Shown one piece after another: positions 1-8,696 of a stretch of DNA of 64,000 bases. The position numbers and the translations under genes were made by a program. The DNA comes from Streptomyces sp. SCSIO 30461 (GTDB lineage: Bacteria > Actinomycetota > Actinomycetes > Streptomycetales > Streptomycetaceae): assembly GCF_037023745.1 (NCBI RefSeq), contig NZ_CP146101.1, positions 5,200,001 through 5,264,000 of the forward strand, written 5' to 3'. Each line of letters begins with the position of its first letter. Position 1 is the first letter of the stretch. A model generated the notes under the pieces. It saw only the letters and a program-made list of their open reading frames with translations, had not been told where the DNA came from and did no database searches.

Positions 1-1
1 C

Positions 2-256
2 CACCCCGTCACCCCGGTCCCGGGTACCCGGTACGCGGACCTGGTCCCCGAGGTGAGCTCGGTACCCACCTACCACCACCAGTCCGTCGACCGCCTGGGA
101 ACAGGTCTCATCGCCTCGGCCCACGCGGACGACGGCACGGTGGAGGCCGTGGAACTTCCGGGGCGCGGCTGGGCGGTGGGGGTGCAGTGGCACCCCGAGA
201 TGGGTGAGGACGTGCGTGTGATGTCGGGGCTCGTCGCCGTGGCGAGCCGGTTGTGA
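2..256 (+). CDS. Class I glutamine amidotransferase, C-terminal end (partial)
   Basis: Only the last 84 residues lie in the window; the reading frame is open from base 2. The segment contains YHHQSVDRLG followed by GVQWHPE, the His-x-Glu end of the catalytic triad of class I amidotransferases. The HHQ followed by WHPE arrangement is typical of the peptidase C26 group (gamma-glutamyl-gamma-aminobutyrate hydrolase, PuuD-like), which releases glutamate from gamma-glutamyl amides in the cytoplasm. The nucleophile cysteine would lie upstream of the window. It converges on the gene at 317-1030, 60 bases away. The exact substrate cannot be told from this fragment. Confidence 0.75.
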   Translation, partial: HPVTPVPGTRYADLVPEVSSVPTYHHQSVDRLGTGLIASAHADDGTVEAVELPGRGWAVGVQWHPEMGEDVRVMSGLVAVASRL

Positions 257-316
257 CCGGAGCGGTACGGCCGGTGGTCACCGGTTCGGGCCATCGCGTG
301 CGCGGGGGCACGGTTC

Positions 317-1030
317 TCAGGCGAGAGCGGCGCGCAGTACGGCGGGCGCCGCTACCAGCGACGGCCCGTACCACGTCAGCATCCGCCCGTCCACCAGTGC
401 GGAGCGCACTCCGGGGAACGCCTCGGGCCCGTCCTCGGCGGTGAAGCGGTACGGCTCGTCCGGCAGCACGACCAGCTCCACGCCGACCGAGTTGAGCTCG
501 TCCAGCGGGATGCGCGGATACCGGTCCACGTGGCCCGCGTAGACGTTCTCGACGCCGACGCGGGCGAGCAGATCACCCGCGAAGGTGTCGCGGCCCAGCA
601 CCATCCAGGGCCGCCGCCAGATCGGCACGACGGCCCGCCGGGGCCCACCGCCCGTGGGCGGCGGCACCGCCGCCCACGCGGCGCGGGCCTCGTCGAGCCA
701 GCACGGCCGGGCGGCGCCGCAGGCCCGCAGGACACGTTCCAGTTCGGTGAACGCCTGCGGCAGCGTGCGCACTTCAGTGACCAGCACATCGAGTCCTGCG
801 GCCCGCAGGGCCGCAATGTCGGGGGCCCGGTTCTCCTCCTCGTTGGCGATGACGAGGTCCGGGGCAAGCGCCTTGATCGACACGAGGTCGGGGTTCTTGG
901 TGCCGCCGATGCGCACCACGTCGAGTTCGGCGGGGTGGCTGCACCAGTCGGTGGCACCCACCAGCAGTCCCGGCGCGCTCACGGCGACCGTCTCGGTGAG
1001 GGACGGGACGAGCGAGACGACGCGCCTCAT
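317..1030 (-). CDS. Helical-backbone metal receptor (BtuF-like) protein
   Basis: This 237-residue protein starts MRRVVSLVPSLTETV, the opening of the cobalamin/iron periplasmic-binding fold (BtuF/FepB type). It continues with a PDLVIANEEEN segment and a DELNSVGVELVVLPDEPY segment in the second lobe. It has no signal peptide or lipobox, so unlike typical ABC receptors it should stay in the cytoplasm. No ABC permease or ATPase is nearby. Its ATG overlaps the stop of the upstream XRE-cupin gene by 4 bases (ATGA), so the two are translationally coupled. The fold assignment is good; the ligand (a corrinoid or chelated metal) is a guess. Confidence 0.8.
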   Translation of the reverse strand: MRRVVSLVPSLTETVAVSAPGLLVGATDWCSHPAELDVVRIGGTKNPDLVSIKALAPDLVIANEEENRAPDIAALRAAGLDVLVTEVRTLPQAFTELERVLRACGAARPCWLDEARAAWAAVPPPTGGGPRRAVVPIWRRPWMVLGRDTFAGDLLARVGVENVYAGHVDRYPRIPLDELNSVGVELVVLPDEPYRFTAEDGPEAFPGVRSALVDGRMLTWYGPSLVAAPAVLRAALA

Positions 1031-1575
1031 GAGCCGGTCCCGAGCCGGTCGCCGACACCGACGACAAGCAGCCGGGTACACGGCAGGGTGGCACGCCAGC
1101 GGTGGCGCACACCCCCGGACAGATAGAGGGTGTCGCCCTTCTCAAGGCGGTACACCCGCCCTTCGGCCTCGACCTCGGCGGCCCCGTCGGCGACGTACAT
1201 CAACTCGTCGCCGCGGTGCTGGTACTCCCGGTCGCCTTCCTGCTCCCCGGTGAACTCGGCGGCGCGCAGCTGGTGGTGGCCGCGTACGAGAGACCGTATG
1301 CCCATGTCCGGGGAGCAGTCCGGGTCCCCGACCCTGACCACGTCCACCACACGCGCGGAGTCCGCGACGGCGAGCAGTTCGGCGGCTGTCGTCTCCAGCG
1401 CGACGGCCACCCTGTCGAGGGAACGCATGCTGGGCCGGGCCCGTTCGTTCTCGATCTGGCTGAGAAAGGGCACCGACAGTCCGCTGCGCTCGGCCACGGC
1501 AGCGAGTGTGAGCGCGAGGGCCCTGCGCCGTCTGCGGACGGCGGAGCCCACACGGATCGTCTCCTTGTCTGCCAT
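1027..1575 (-). CDS. XRE-family transcriptional regulator with cupin domain
   Basis: The 182-residue protein has an N-terminal helix-turn-helix (about residues 10-65, with LAAVAERSGLSVPFLSQIEN as the two-helix core). A C-terminal cupin barrel follows (about 105-175), with EYQHRGDELMYV and GDTLYLSGGVRHRW as the two cupin motifs. Proteins of this build bind DNA as dimers and sense a small effector in the cupin. A strong ribosome binding site (GGAGGGAGGG) precedes the ATG. It is followed by, and overlaps, the BtuF-like gene, which is likely its target or partner. The effector is unknown. Confidence 0.88.
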   Translation of the reverse strand: MADKETIRVGSAVRRRRRALALTLAAVAERSGLSVPFLSQIENERARPSMRSLDRVAVALETTAAELLAVADSARVVDVVRVGDPDCSPDMGIRSLVRGHHQLRAAEFTGEQEGDREYQHRGDELMYVADGAAEVEAEGRVYRLEKGDTLYLSGGVRHRWRATLPCTRLLVVGVGDRLGTGS

Positions 1576-1656
1576 CGCGTCGTCCCTCCCTCCTAATCGG
1601 CAACCTTACGCAGATCCAGGCACCCAACCGCACCGCCGCCTCCGGCGCAACGGTGA

Positions 1657-1686
1657 GGGCCCCGCCACTGTATGTGACGGGGCCCC
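1657..1686. terminator. GC-rich stem-loop between divergent genes
   Basis: An 8-bp perfect stem (GGGCCCCG with CGGGGCCC) continues past one C-A mismatch into CAC/GTG around the loop TGTAT. It sits upstream of both the XRE gene and the exonuclease gene, so it may insulate the two promoters or end a short transcript rather than terminate either gene. Confidence 0.5.
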
Positions 1687-2098
1687 GACCGGTGGGGGGA
1701 GGAGGGTGGTCTACTGAGGCTCCGCCTGATGGACGGGGCCCGGCTGGTGCCTGAGCCGGGTGCCGACGGCAACCTGGTCGGCGCGCTGCGCGCATACGGC
1801 GCGTGGGGCGACCCGGGACGCGTCGTCCAGCTGCTCGGCTCGCGACCTGGACACATGCCACCTCTCGCGTCAGGCCCGGAACGGCCTGCGCCCCGGGCGG
1901 CGGACCGTGGAGCGGGCGACTTCGAGCCGCGTCCTCCCTGGTCGGGATGTGCCGCGGGGTCCCCTCCGGCACCTCGGCTGCCCCCGACCACCCACCGCAA
2001 ACCCGGCAGTGACGCAGCTCACGGTCGAGGCATCCGCAGGGCACCGCGCGATGTGCCGAGACCGGGAGCTGTCGGCGGGGTACGGCATCATCGGGGCT
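1687..2098. other. Gene-free stretch before the exonuclease gene
   Basis: About 410 bases hold no reading frame I can support; the frames that stay open look like chance GC-rich frames. The stretch presumably carries the promoter and a leader for the exonuclease gene. I see no clear -35/-10 pair, tRNA or riboswitch motif in it. Confidence 0.4.
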
Positions 2099-3019
2099 GT
2101 GACGCGACGCCTGATGCTCCTCGACACCGCTTCCCTCTACTTCCGCGCATACTTCGGGGTGCCCGAATCCGTGCGTGCCCCCGACGGCACACCCGTCAAC
2201 GCCCTGCGCGGGCTGCTGGAGTTCATCACCCGGCTGGTACAGGACCACCGCCCCGACGAGCTGGTGGCCTGCATGGACGCCGACTGGCGTCCGCAGTGGC
2301 GGGTCGATCTCATCCCCTCGTACAAGGCGCACCGGGTGGCGGTGGAGACCGAGACGGGTCCGGACGAGGAGGTCGTCCCGGACACGCTGTCCCCGCAGGT
2401 CCCGATCATCGAAGAGGTGCTGGACGCCTTCGGTATCGCCCGGGTGGGTGTCGCCGGATACGAGGCCGACGACGTCATCGGCACCCTGGCGGGGCGGGCG
2501 TCGGGCCCGGTGGACATCGTGACCGGTGACCGCGATCTGTATCAGCTGGTCGACGACGCGCGCGGGGTGCGGGTGCTGTATCCGCTGAAGGGCGTCGGCA
2601 TGATGCAGACCACCGACGAGGCCGTGCTGCGCGAGAAGTACGGCGTGGACGGTCCCGGCTACGTCGATCTGGCGCTGCTGCGCGGGGACCCGAGCGACGG
2701 CCTGCCCGGGGTGCCCGGTATCGGCGAGAAGACCGCGGCGAAGCTGCTGGACGCTTTCGGGGACCTGGCCGGGATCATGGCGGCCGTGGACGACCCGGCG
2801 TCGAAGCTCACCCCGTCGCAGCGCAAGCGGTTGGACGAGTCCCGGGCCTATGTGGCCGTGGCCCCGAAGGTGGTGCGGGTCGCCGGTGACGTACCGCTGC
2901 CCGGCTTCGACCCGGCGCTGCCGAAGCGGGCACGGGATCCTCAGCGCCTCGAAGAGCTCGCGGTGCGCTGGGGCCTGGGGCGGGCGGTGCACCGGCTGCT
3001 GACCGAACTGGGCGCGTGA
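2099..3019 (+). CDS. 5'-3' exonuclease (Pol I exonuclease/FEN family)
   Basis: The 306-residue protein is a free-standing version of the 5' nuclease domain of DNA polymerase I. It shows an N-terminal LMLLDTASLYFRAYF, the acidic metal-binding run GYEADDVIG and TGDRDLYQL, and the helix-hairpin-helix LPGVPGIGEKTAAKLL. It should remove RNA primers or flaps during replication and repair; with no polymerase domain it acts alone or supplements PolA. I chose the GTG at 2099, preceded by GGGG, because the in-frame ATG at 2114 has no ribosome binding site. Such solo exonucleases are common in actinobacteria. Confidence 0.9.
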   Translation: MTRRLMLLDTASLYFRAYFGVPESVRAPDGTPVNALRGLLEFITRLVQDHRPDELVACMDADWRPQWRVDLIPSYKAHRVAVETETGPDEEVVPDTLSPQVPIIEEVLDAFGIARVGVAGYEADDVIGTLAGRASGPVDIVTGDRDLYQLVDDARGVRVLYPLKGVGMMQTTDEAVLREKYGVDGPGYVDLALLRGDPSDGLPGVPGIGEKTAAKLLDAFGDLAGIMAAVDDPASKLTPSQRKRLDESRAYVAVAPKVVRVAGDVPLPGFDPALPKRARDPQRLEELAVRWGLGRAVHRLLTELGA

Positions 3020-3062
3020 CATGCGGGAATCTCAGCGGGCGTCAACGGCACGCGATGGCGAC

Positions 3063-3076
3063 TTAGGTTAACCTAA
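3063..3076. promoter_or_regulatory. Iron box (DmdR1/IdeR-type operator)
   Basis: TTAGGTTAACCTAA is a perfect 14-bp palindrome matching the core of the actinobacterial iron box bound by DmdR1/IdeR with Fe2+. It lies 47 bases before the start codon of the siderophore-interacting protein gene, so that gene should be repressed when iron is plentiful. Confidence 0.85.
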
Positions 3077-3123
3077 CCAAGCATCCAGCTGTGACCGACG
3101 CGCTGTGAACCGAGGAGACCGCC

Positions 3124-3972
3124 GTGGCAGACACACCCGCCCGCAAGGCACCGACGACCCACGAGGCGCGGGTGGTGCGCACGGAGCGGATCACTCCGCA
3201 CATGGTGCGCGTGGTCCTCGGCGGTGAGGGGCTCGCAGACTTCCGCACGGACGGCTCGACGGACGCGTACGTCAAGGTGGTCTTCCCGCAGCCCGGAGTG
3301 AGCTACCCCGAGCCCTTCGACATGGCCCGCATCCGTGAGGAGTTCCCCCGCGAGCAGTGGCCGAGCAACCGCACCTACACGGTGCGTGCCTGGGACCCCG
3401 TACACCGGGAGCTGACGATCGACTTCGTGGTGCACGGGGACGAGGGCCTGGCAGGCCCGTGGGCGGCTCGGGCGCAGCCGGGTGAAACGGTCCGGCTGCT
3501 GGGACCGGGCGGCGGGTACGCCCCGGACACCGCGGCGGACTGGCATCTGCTGGCGGGGGACGAGAGCGCGCTGCCGGCGATCGCCGCCGCGTTGGAGCAG
3601 CTGCCAGCGGACGCGGTCGTCCACGCGTTCGTGGAGGTGTCGGGGCCCGAGGACGAACAGAAGATCGCGACCCCGGACGGCGTGACGGTGACCTGGCTGC
3701 ACCGAGGAGACGGGGCGGTCGGCGGGGCGCTCATCGCCGCGGTGCGGGGACTGGAGTTCCCGGAGGGCGACGTGCACGCCTTCGTCCACGGCGAGGCGGG
3801 CGCGGTGAGGGAGTTGCGCCGCCATCTGCGGCTTGAGCGCGGCATCCCCGCGGCCCGGCTGTCGATCTCCGGCTACTGGCGTCTCGGCAAGTCGGACGAG
3901 GCATGGCGGGCCATCAAGCGCGATTGGAACGCGCAGGTGGAGCGGGAACAGGAGCAGGACAGGGCCGCCTGA
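3124..3972 (+). CDS. Siderophore-interacting protein (FAD-dependent ferric-siderophore reductase)
   Basis: The 282-residue protein belongs to the SIP/ViuB family, which uses FAD and NAD(P)H to reduce ferric siderophores in the cytoplasm and release Fe2+. Family signatures seen are NRTYTVRAWD with DFVVHGDEGLAGPWA (FAD-binding barrel), LLAGDESALPAIAAAL (nucleotide domain), and the C-terminal SISGYWRLGKSDEAW. The start is a GTG behind GAGGAG. The iron box just upstream fits iron-repressed expression. No siderophore transporter is adjacent, so it probably serves siderophores imported by systems encoded elsewhere. Confidence 0.93.
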   Translation: MADTPARKAPTTHEARVVRTERITPHMVRVVLGGEGLADFRTDGSTDAYVKVVFPQPGVSYPEPFDMARIREEFPREQWPSNRTYTVRAWDPVHRELTIDFVVHGDEGLAGPWAARAQPGETVRLLGPGGGYAPDTAADWHLLAGDESALPAIAAALEQLPADAVVHAFVEVSGPEDEQKIATPDGVTVTWLHRGDGAVGGALIAAVRGLEFPEGDVHAFVHGEAGAVRELRRHLRLERGIPAARLSISGYWRLGKSDEAWRAIKRDWNAQVEREQEQDRAA

Positions 3973-4089
3973 TCCGCTCCCCCGCAGGCCCGCTGCCGAA
4001 TCAGCTGAAAAAGTCCTGCCGAAGGGCAGTCAGATCCCGCTCCCGCTCCGTATATCTGGAGGAAGACAGGGAGAGGGGAGAGCGAGCGC

Positions 4090-4674
4090 GTGAAGGAAGC
4101 CGTACGCATCACCGGGGCACCGCCGGCTGGTCCTGGCCTCGACGAGCTGCTCGTACGAGTGGCCCGGGGCGACCAGAATGCCTTCGCCCGGGTGTATGAC
4201 GCGGTCTGCGGGCCCGTCCTGGGGGTCGTCCGCAGTGTGCTGCGGGACCCGGCCCAGTCGGACGAGGTGACGCAGGAGGTGCTGGTCGAGTTGTGGCGTA
4301 CGGCAGCGCGCTACCAGCCGTCCCGAGGCTCGGCACTGACCTGGACGCTCACCCTCGCGCATCGCCGCGCCGTGGACCGGGTGCGGTCGGCCCAAGCCGC
4401 CACCGAGCGCGAGCAGAAGGCGGCCCGGCTCGGCGCGACCCCGGCGTTCGACGATGTCGTCGAGCAGGTCGAGGCCCGGCTCGAGCGCGAGCAGGTGCGC
4501 CGCTGCCTGCGCACCCTCACCGACCTGCAGCGGCAGTCGGTGACCCTCGCCTACTACCGCGGACTCGCCTATCGCGAGGTCGCGGAACTGCTGTCGGTGC
4601 CCCTGGGTACGGTGAAGACCCGGATGCGCGACGGGCTCATCCGCCTGCGCGACTGCCTGGGGGTGAGCGCATGA
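4090..4674 (+). CDS. sigK: ECF sigma factor, SigK type
   Basis: The 194-residue sigma-70 family protein has only regions 2 and 4. Region 2 (about residues 20-95) includes DEVTQEVLVELWRTAARY and TLAHRRAVDRVRSAQ. Region 4 (about 135-190) includes LTDLQRQSVTLAYYRGLAYREVAELL and a helix-turn-helix reading VPLGTVKTRMRDGL. It should redirect RNA polymerase when released from its anti-sigma factor, which is encoded immediately downstream with an ATGA overlap. The start is a GTG behind GAGGGGAG. The pairing with an RskA-type partner supports the SigK assignment. Confidence 0.9.
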   Translation: MKEAVRITGAPPAGPGLDELLVRVARGDQNAFARVYDAVCGPVLGVVRSVLRDPAQSDEVTQEVLVELWRTAARYQPSRGSALTWTLTLAHRRAVDRVRSAQAATEREQKAARLGATPAFDDVVEQVEARLEREQVRRCLRTLTDLQRQSVTLAYYRGLAYREVAELLSVPLGTVKTRMRDGLIRLRDCLGVSA

Positions 4675-5528
4675 CCGCGTCGGCACGCGGCGGCTCGGGA
4701 CGGGACGCCGAACTGCACACACTCACCGGCGCCTACGCGCTGAACGCCCTCGGTGAACGGGAACGCGTCCATTTCGAGCGGCACTTGGCTGCCTGCACGG
4801 CGTGCACCCAGGAGGTGCGGGAACTGAGCGCGACAGCGGGGCGGCTGGGTCTCGCCGTCAGCGAACCGCCGCCGACCGCGATGAAGGCCCAGGTACTTCG
4901 GCGTATAGCGACGGTTCGTCAGGAACCGCCCACCATCCCTGGTATGCGCCTCGGTGGGGAGCGGGACCGTGACCGGCCGCCCGTGCACCGGGTCAGGCCC
5001 GCGGACAGGCGCAGGCTGCCGCGATTCGTGCTCGCGGCATGCCTCGTGGGTGCGGCGACGTTCGGTGGATACGCGACATGGCAGCAGCGTGCGGCACAGG
5101 ACGCCCTGACCCGGGCAGAGGCAGCTACCCGTCAGGCCGAGGCTTCGACCCGCCAGGCGCGTGAGCAGGCCGGGCTCCAGTCGCAGGCCCTGGCGAACGT
5201 ACTGACCGCACGCGATGTGCGCACCAGGTCCGCGAGCCTGGGCAGCGCCACCGCGACCGGCACGGTGGCCGTGTCCCGTGAACGGGACCGCGCGGTGTTC
5301 CTGGCGACGGGGCTTCCGCGTCCGGACGCGGGCAAGGTCTACCAACTCTGGTTCGCCGACGGCACGACGATGCGGTCCGCGGGGCTCCTGGCGTCCACGG
5401 GCGCGGCGGAGACCGTCCTGATGGACGGCGCGGTGGCCGCGGCGACGGGGATGGGGGTGACGGTGGAGCCCGCCGGAGGGTCGGCTCAACCGACGTCTCA
5501 GCCCTTGGCGTTGCTGGACTTCCGCTAG
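4671..5528 (+). CDS. rskA: Anti-sigma-K factor RskA (membrane ZAS protein)
   Basis: The 285-residue protein begins with a zinc-binding anti-sigma domain: HFERHLAACTACTQEV holds the HxxxCxxC motif. A basic linker, one membrane helix (FVLAACLVGAATFGGYATW), a short Ala/Gln-rich coiled-coil-like stretch, and an extracytoplasmic RskA domain containing GKVYQLWFADG follow. It should hold SigK at the membrane until proteolysis of the outer domain releases it. An M50 site-2 protease gene lies at 28286-29632, but a functional link is only a possibility. Its ATG overlaps the sigK stop (ATGA), which implies coupled translation. Confidence 0.9.
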   Translation: MTASARGGSGRDAELHTLTGAYALNALGERERVHFERHLAACTACTQEVRELSATAGRLGLAVSEPPPTAMKAQVLRRIATVRQEPPTIPGMRLGGERDRDRPPVHRVRPADRRRLPRFVLAACLVGAATFGGYATWQQRAAQDALTRAEAATRQAEASTRQAREQAGLQSQALANVLTARDVRTRSASLGSATATGTVAVSRERDRAVFLATGLPRPDAGKVYQLWFADGTTMRSAGLLASTGAAETVLMDGAVAAATGMGVTVEPAGGSAQPTSQPLALLDFR

Positions 5529-5610
5529 ACCGTCTCCACCGGGGTTCGCCTCGCTCGCCCCCCGGGCGTGGGCTGCTCGTCCCGAGTGGCCTCGCCCCTC
5601 GCGACGCGGA

Positions 5611-5654
5611 GCGTCCGGTGCACCCCACCTCGTACGGTCGGGTGCACCGGACGC
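5611..5654 (+). terminator. Terminator after rskA
   Basis: A 15-bp perfect stem (GCGTCCGGTGCACCC with its complement) closes a 14-base loop, 82 bases after the rskA stop. It has no U-tract, as is usual in Streptomyces. Confidence 0.75.
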
Positions 5655-5684
5655 CGTCGCACCGGGCGAGATGAAGCCCCTGTG

Positions 5685-5742
5685 GTTCCGCGTGAGCCCG
5701 GCCTCGTGGCCCGGCCGGGGATCGAGTCCCGACACGCGGAAC
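5685..5742 (-). terminator. Stem-loop downstream of helY
   Basis: A 10-bp stem (GTTCCGCGTG with CACGCGGAAC) encloses a GC-rich inner hairpin. It lies 30 bases past the helY stop on the minus strand and, with the stem at 5611-5654, separates the two converging transcripts. Confidence 0.55.
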
Positions 5743-5772
5743 GGGCCCACGAGGTACGGGCGCCAAGAGGTC

Positions 5773-8604
5773 CTAGCCCACGGAGCTGTACGCCACGACG
5801 CCCCGGAGCAGCCCGTCCACCGCCTTGCGGGCGGCACGGGCCACCGTGGCGCCCTCGCCCGGGGCCGCCGCGGCGATCTGGCCCAGGACGTCGATGACCT
5901 GCTTGCACCAGCGCACGAAGTCCCCCGCGGGCATCTCCGCCTCGCGCAGCACCTCATCCAGGCTCTTCCCGGACGCCCACTGGTAGGCCGCCCAGGCGAA
6001 GCCCAGATCCGGCTCGCGCTGACCGACGCCTTCGGTCTGGCTGATCTTGAAATCTTCCTCGAGTGCGTCGAGCCGGCCCCAGATCCGCACCATCTCACCC
6101 AACGCGGTCCTCGCCTTCCCCGCGGGCAGCTTGGGCGCCACCGCGTCATCGGCCTGCCGTGCCTCGAAGACCAGCGCCGACACGCATGCCGCCAGTTCGG
6201 CCGGAGTCAGGCCCTCCCAGACCTGTTCGCGCAGACACTCACTGGCCAGCAGGTCCAACTCGCCGTAGAGCCGCGCCAGGCGCTTGCCATGCTCGGTGAC
6301 CTCGTCGCCGCGGAGGTAGTCCATCTCGGTGAGCAGGCCGACGATCCGGTCGAAGGTGCGGGCGATGGTGTTGGTGCGGCCCTCGATACGGCGCTCCAGC
6401 TGCCGGGTGTCGCGCTGGAGGCGGTGGTAGCGCTCAGCCCAGCGCGCATGGTCCTCGCGCTCGTCGCAGCCGTGGCAGGGGTGCGAGCGGATGTCCTTGC
6501 GGAGCCGCGCGATCTCGCGGTCGTCCGCCGCCGTGGACCGAGACTTGCGGTGCCGGTCGGGCACGATGTGCCCGGCCTTGGTCCGCAGCGCCGACGCCAG
6601 GTCACGGCGGGACTGAGGCGACCTGGGGTTGAAGGACTTGGGGATGCGCATGCGCTCCAGTGGTTCGACGGGGACCGGGAAGTCCATCGCGGCGAGCCGC
6701 TTGACCTGCCGCTCGGCGGTCAGGACCAGGGGTCGCGGCCCGTCGTGGTATTCGAACCCGCCTCGGTGGCCGTTGGACCGCCCCGCGGGCAGCCCGGGGT
6801 CCAGGACCAGCGCGAGACCGGCGAACTTGCCCGTCGGGACATGGATGACGTCGCCGGGCTTGAGCTTCTCCAGGGAGCCCGCCGCAGCGGCGCGGCGCTG
6901 TGCGGCGCCCTGCTTGGCCAGTTCGGTCTCACGGTCCTTGAGGTCCCGGCGAAGCCGCGCGTACTCCTCGAAGTCACCGAGGTGGCAGGTCATGCCCTCC
7001 CGGTAGCCTTCGAGCCCCTCCTCGTTGCGCTGCACCTGCCGGGAGATCCCGACGACCGACTTGTCCGCCTGGAACTGAGCGAAGGAGGTCTCCAGCAGCT
7101 CGCGCGAGCGGTGCCGGCCGAACTGCTGCACCAGGTTCACGGCCATGTTGTACGAGGGCTTGAAGCTGGAGCGCAGCGGATAGGTACGAGTGCCCGCGAG
7201 GCCGGCGAGGGCACCCGGGTCCATACCGCGCTGCCAAAGGACCACGGCGTGGCCCTCGACGTCGATACCACGCCTGCCCGCACGGCCGGTCAGCTGGGTG
7301 TACTCACCGGGGGTGATGTCCGCGTGCTGCTCGCCGTTCCACTTGACGAGCTTCTCCAGCACCACGGAGCGCGCGGGCATGTTGATGCCCAGTGCGAGGG
7401 TCTCGGTGGCGAACACCGCCTTGACGAGGCCGCGCACGAAGAGCTCTTCGACGACTTCCTTGAATGTCGGGAGCATTCCGGCGTGATGGGCCGCTATACC
7501 CCGCTCCAGGCCCTCCAGCCACTCGTAGTAGCCGAGTACATGCAGGTCCTCGCCGGGGATGGCGGCCGTGCGCTCCTCCACGAGCTCGCGCACCTTCCGG
7601 CGCGCCTCCTCGTCGTTGAGTCTCAACCCCGCGTACAGGCACTGCTGGACGGCGGCCTCGCAGGCTGCTCGGCTGAAGATGAAGGTGATGGCCGGCAGCA
7701 GGCCCTCGGCGTCGAGGCGCTCTATGACCTCGGGCCGGGACGGCGTCCAGATACGGCTGCGCTGGCGCCGCTCGCGCTCGCGGTCGGCCTCGCGGACCAT
7801 CTTCCCGCGTCTGCGGTCGCGGGGGTTGTAGGTGCGTGAGTTCTCCATCCGGGCCAGGCGGACCAGATCGGGGTTGACCTCGCGGCGGGAGGCGCCTCGG
7901 CCCCCGTGGTCGGTCTCCTCCTCGAAGAGGTCGTACATCCGACGCCCGGCCAGCACGTGCTGCCACAGCGGCACGGGGCGGGACTCGGAGACGATCACTT
8001 CGGTGTCACCGCGGACCGTGTCCAGCCAGTCGCCGAACTCCTCCGCGTTGGACACGGTGGCGGAGAGCGAGACCAGGGTGACGGATTCCGGAAGGTGGAT
8101 GATCACTTCCTCCCAGACGGCGCCGCGGAAGCGGTCTGAGAGATAGTGCACCTCATCCATGACCACATAGCCGAGACCGAGCAGCGACTGGGAGCCCGCG
8201 TACAGCATGTTGCGCAGGACCTCGGTGGTCATGACAACGATCGGGGCCTCGGAGTTGACGCTGTTGTCACCGGTGAGCAGGCCGACCTTCTCCGGGCCGT
8301 ACCGCCTGACCAGGTCCGAGTACTTCTGGTTGGACAGCGCCTTGATGGGCGTGGTGTAGAAGCACTTGCGCCCCTGCGTGAGGGCGAGGTGCACGGCGAA
8401 CTCGCCGACGATGGTCTTGCCCGACCCTGTGGGTGCCGCCACGAGCACGCCCTTGCCGGCCTCCAGGGCCTGGCAGGCCTCGATCTGGAACGGGTCCAGG
8501 TCGAATTCGTACAGCTCGCGGAAGGGAGCGAGTGCGGTGGCCTGGTCGGCGGCGCGGATCCGCGCCGCCGCGTAGCGCTCAGCTGGTGAGAGGTCCTCTG
8601 TCAT
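5773..8604 (-). CDS. helY: Ski2/Mtr4-like DEVH-box RNA helicase HelY
   Basis: The 943-residue superfamily-2 helicase has Walker A APTGSGKT at residues 57-64, a DEVH box at 150-153, SLSATVSNAEEFGDWL (motif III) and TGRAGRRGID (motif VI). A long C-terminal region with an SH3-like insert and a four-Cys-like segment (CHGCDEREDHARW) is typical of actinobacterial HelY. It should unwind RNA in an ATP-driven way, possibly with RNase partners. The order helY-tatC-tatA-pafC-pafB-pafA is that of mycobacteria, with insertions. It is separated from tatC by 92 bases with only a weak hairpin, so co-transcription from the tat genes is possible. Confidence 0.93.
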   Translation of the reverse strand: MTEDLSPAERYAAARIRAADQATALAPFRELYEFDLDPFQIEACQALEAGKGVLVAAPTGSGKTIVGEFAVHLALTQGRKCFYTTPIKALSNQKYSDLVRRYGPEKVGLLTGDNSVNSEAPIVVMTTEVLRNMLYAGSQSLLGLGYVVMDEVHYLSDRFRGAVWEEVIIHLPESVTLVSLSATVSNAEEFGDWLDTVRGDTEVIVSESRPVPLWQHVLAGRRMYDLFEEETDHGGRGASRREVNPDLVRLARMENSRTYNPRDRRRGKMVREADRERERRQRSRIWTPSRPEVIERLDAEGLLPAITFIFSRAACEAAVQQCLYAGLRLNDEEARRKVRELVEERTAAIPGEDLHVLGYYEWLEGLERGIAAHHAGMLPTFKEVVEELFVRGLVKAVFATETLALGINMPARSVVLEKLVKWNGEQHADITPGEYTQLTGRAGRRGIDVEGHAVVLWQRGMDPGALAGLAGTRTYPLRSSFKPSYNMAVNLVQQFGRHRSRELLETSFAQFQADKSVVGISRQVQRNEEGLEGYREGMTCHLGDFEEYARLRRDLKDRETELAKQGAAQRRAAAAGSLEKLKPGDVIHVPTGKFAGLALVLDPGLPAGRSNGHRGGFEYHDGPRPLVLTAERQVKRLAAMDFPVPVEPLERMRIPKSFNPRSPQSRRDLASALRTKAGHIVPDRHRKSRSTAADDREIARLRKDIRSHPCHGCDEREDHARWAERYHRLQRDTRQLERRIEGRTNTIARTFDRIVGLLTEMDYLRGDEVTEHGKRLARLYGELDLLASECLREQVWEGLTPAELAACVSALVFEARQADDAVAPKLPAGKARTALGEMVRIWGRLDALEEDFKISQTEGVGQREPDLGFAWAAYQWASGKSLDEVLREAEMPAGDFVRWCKQVIDVLGQIAAAAPGEGATVARAARKAVDGLLRGVVAYSSVG

Positions 8605-8696
8605 CTTGCTTCGAGACTACCCGCCCCCACTGACGGTGAGCGCGATCATTATTCGATGTGCGATGAGCGAGACGCCTGCCGCGCGGAGGCGTGTGA

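Noticed and set aside
1687..2098. Small RNA or extra gene before the exonuclease
   Set aside because: Open frames there show no conserved motif or ribosome binding site, and I saw no compelling structured RNA besides the hairpin at 1657.
5685..5742. tRNA-like fold (10-bp acceptor-like stem plus a GATCGAGTCC arm)
   Set aside because: There is no room for D- and anticodon arms, the T-arm-like stem has the wrong loop size and there is no CCA. It is better read as a helY terminator.
5671..7839. Very long open frame opposite helY
   Set aside because: It is the third-position GC shadow of helY; its translation shows no family motif and helY has full helicase motifs. The same applies to long antisense frames over metH, arc, tatC, the FKBP genes and the lipoproteins.
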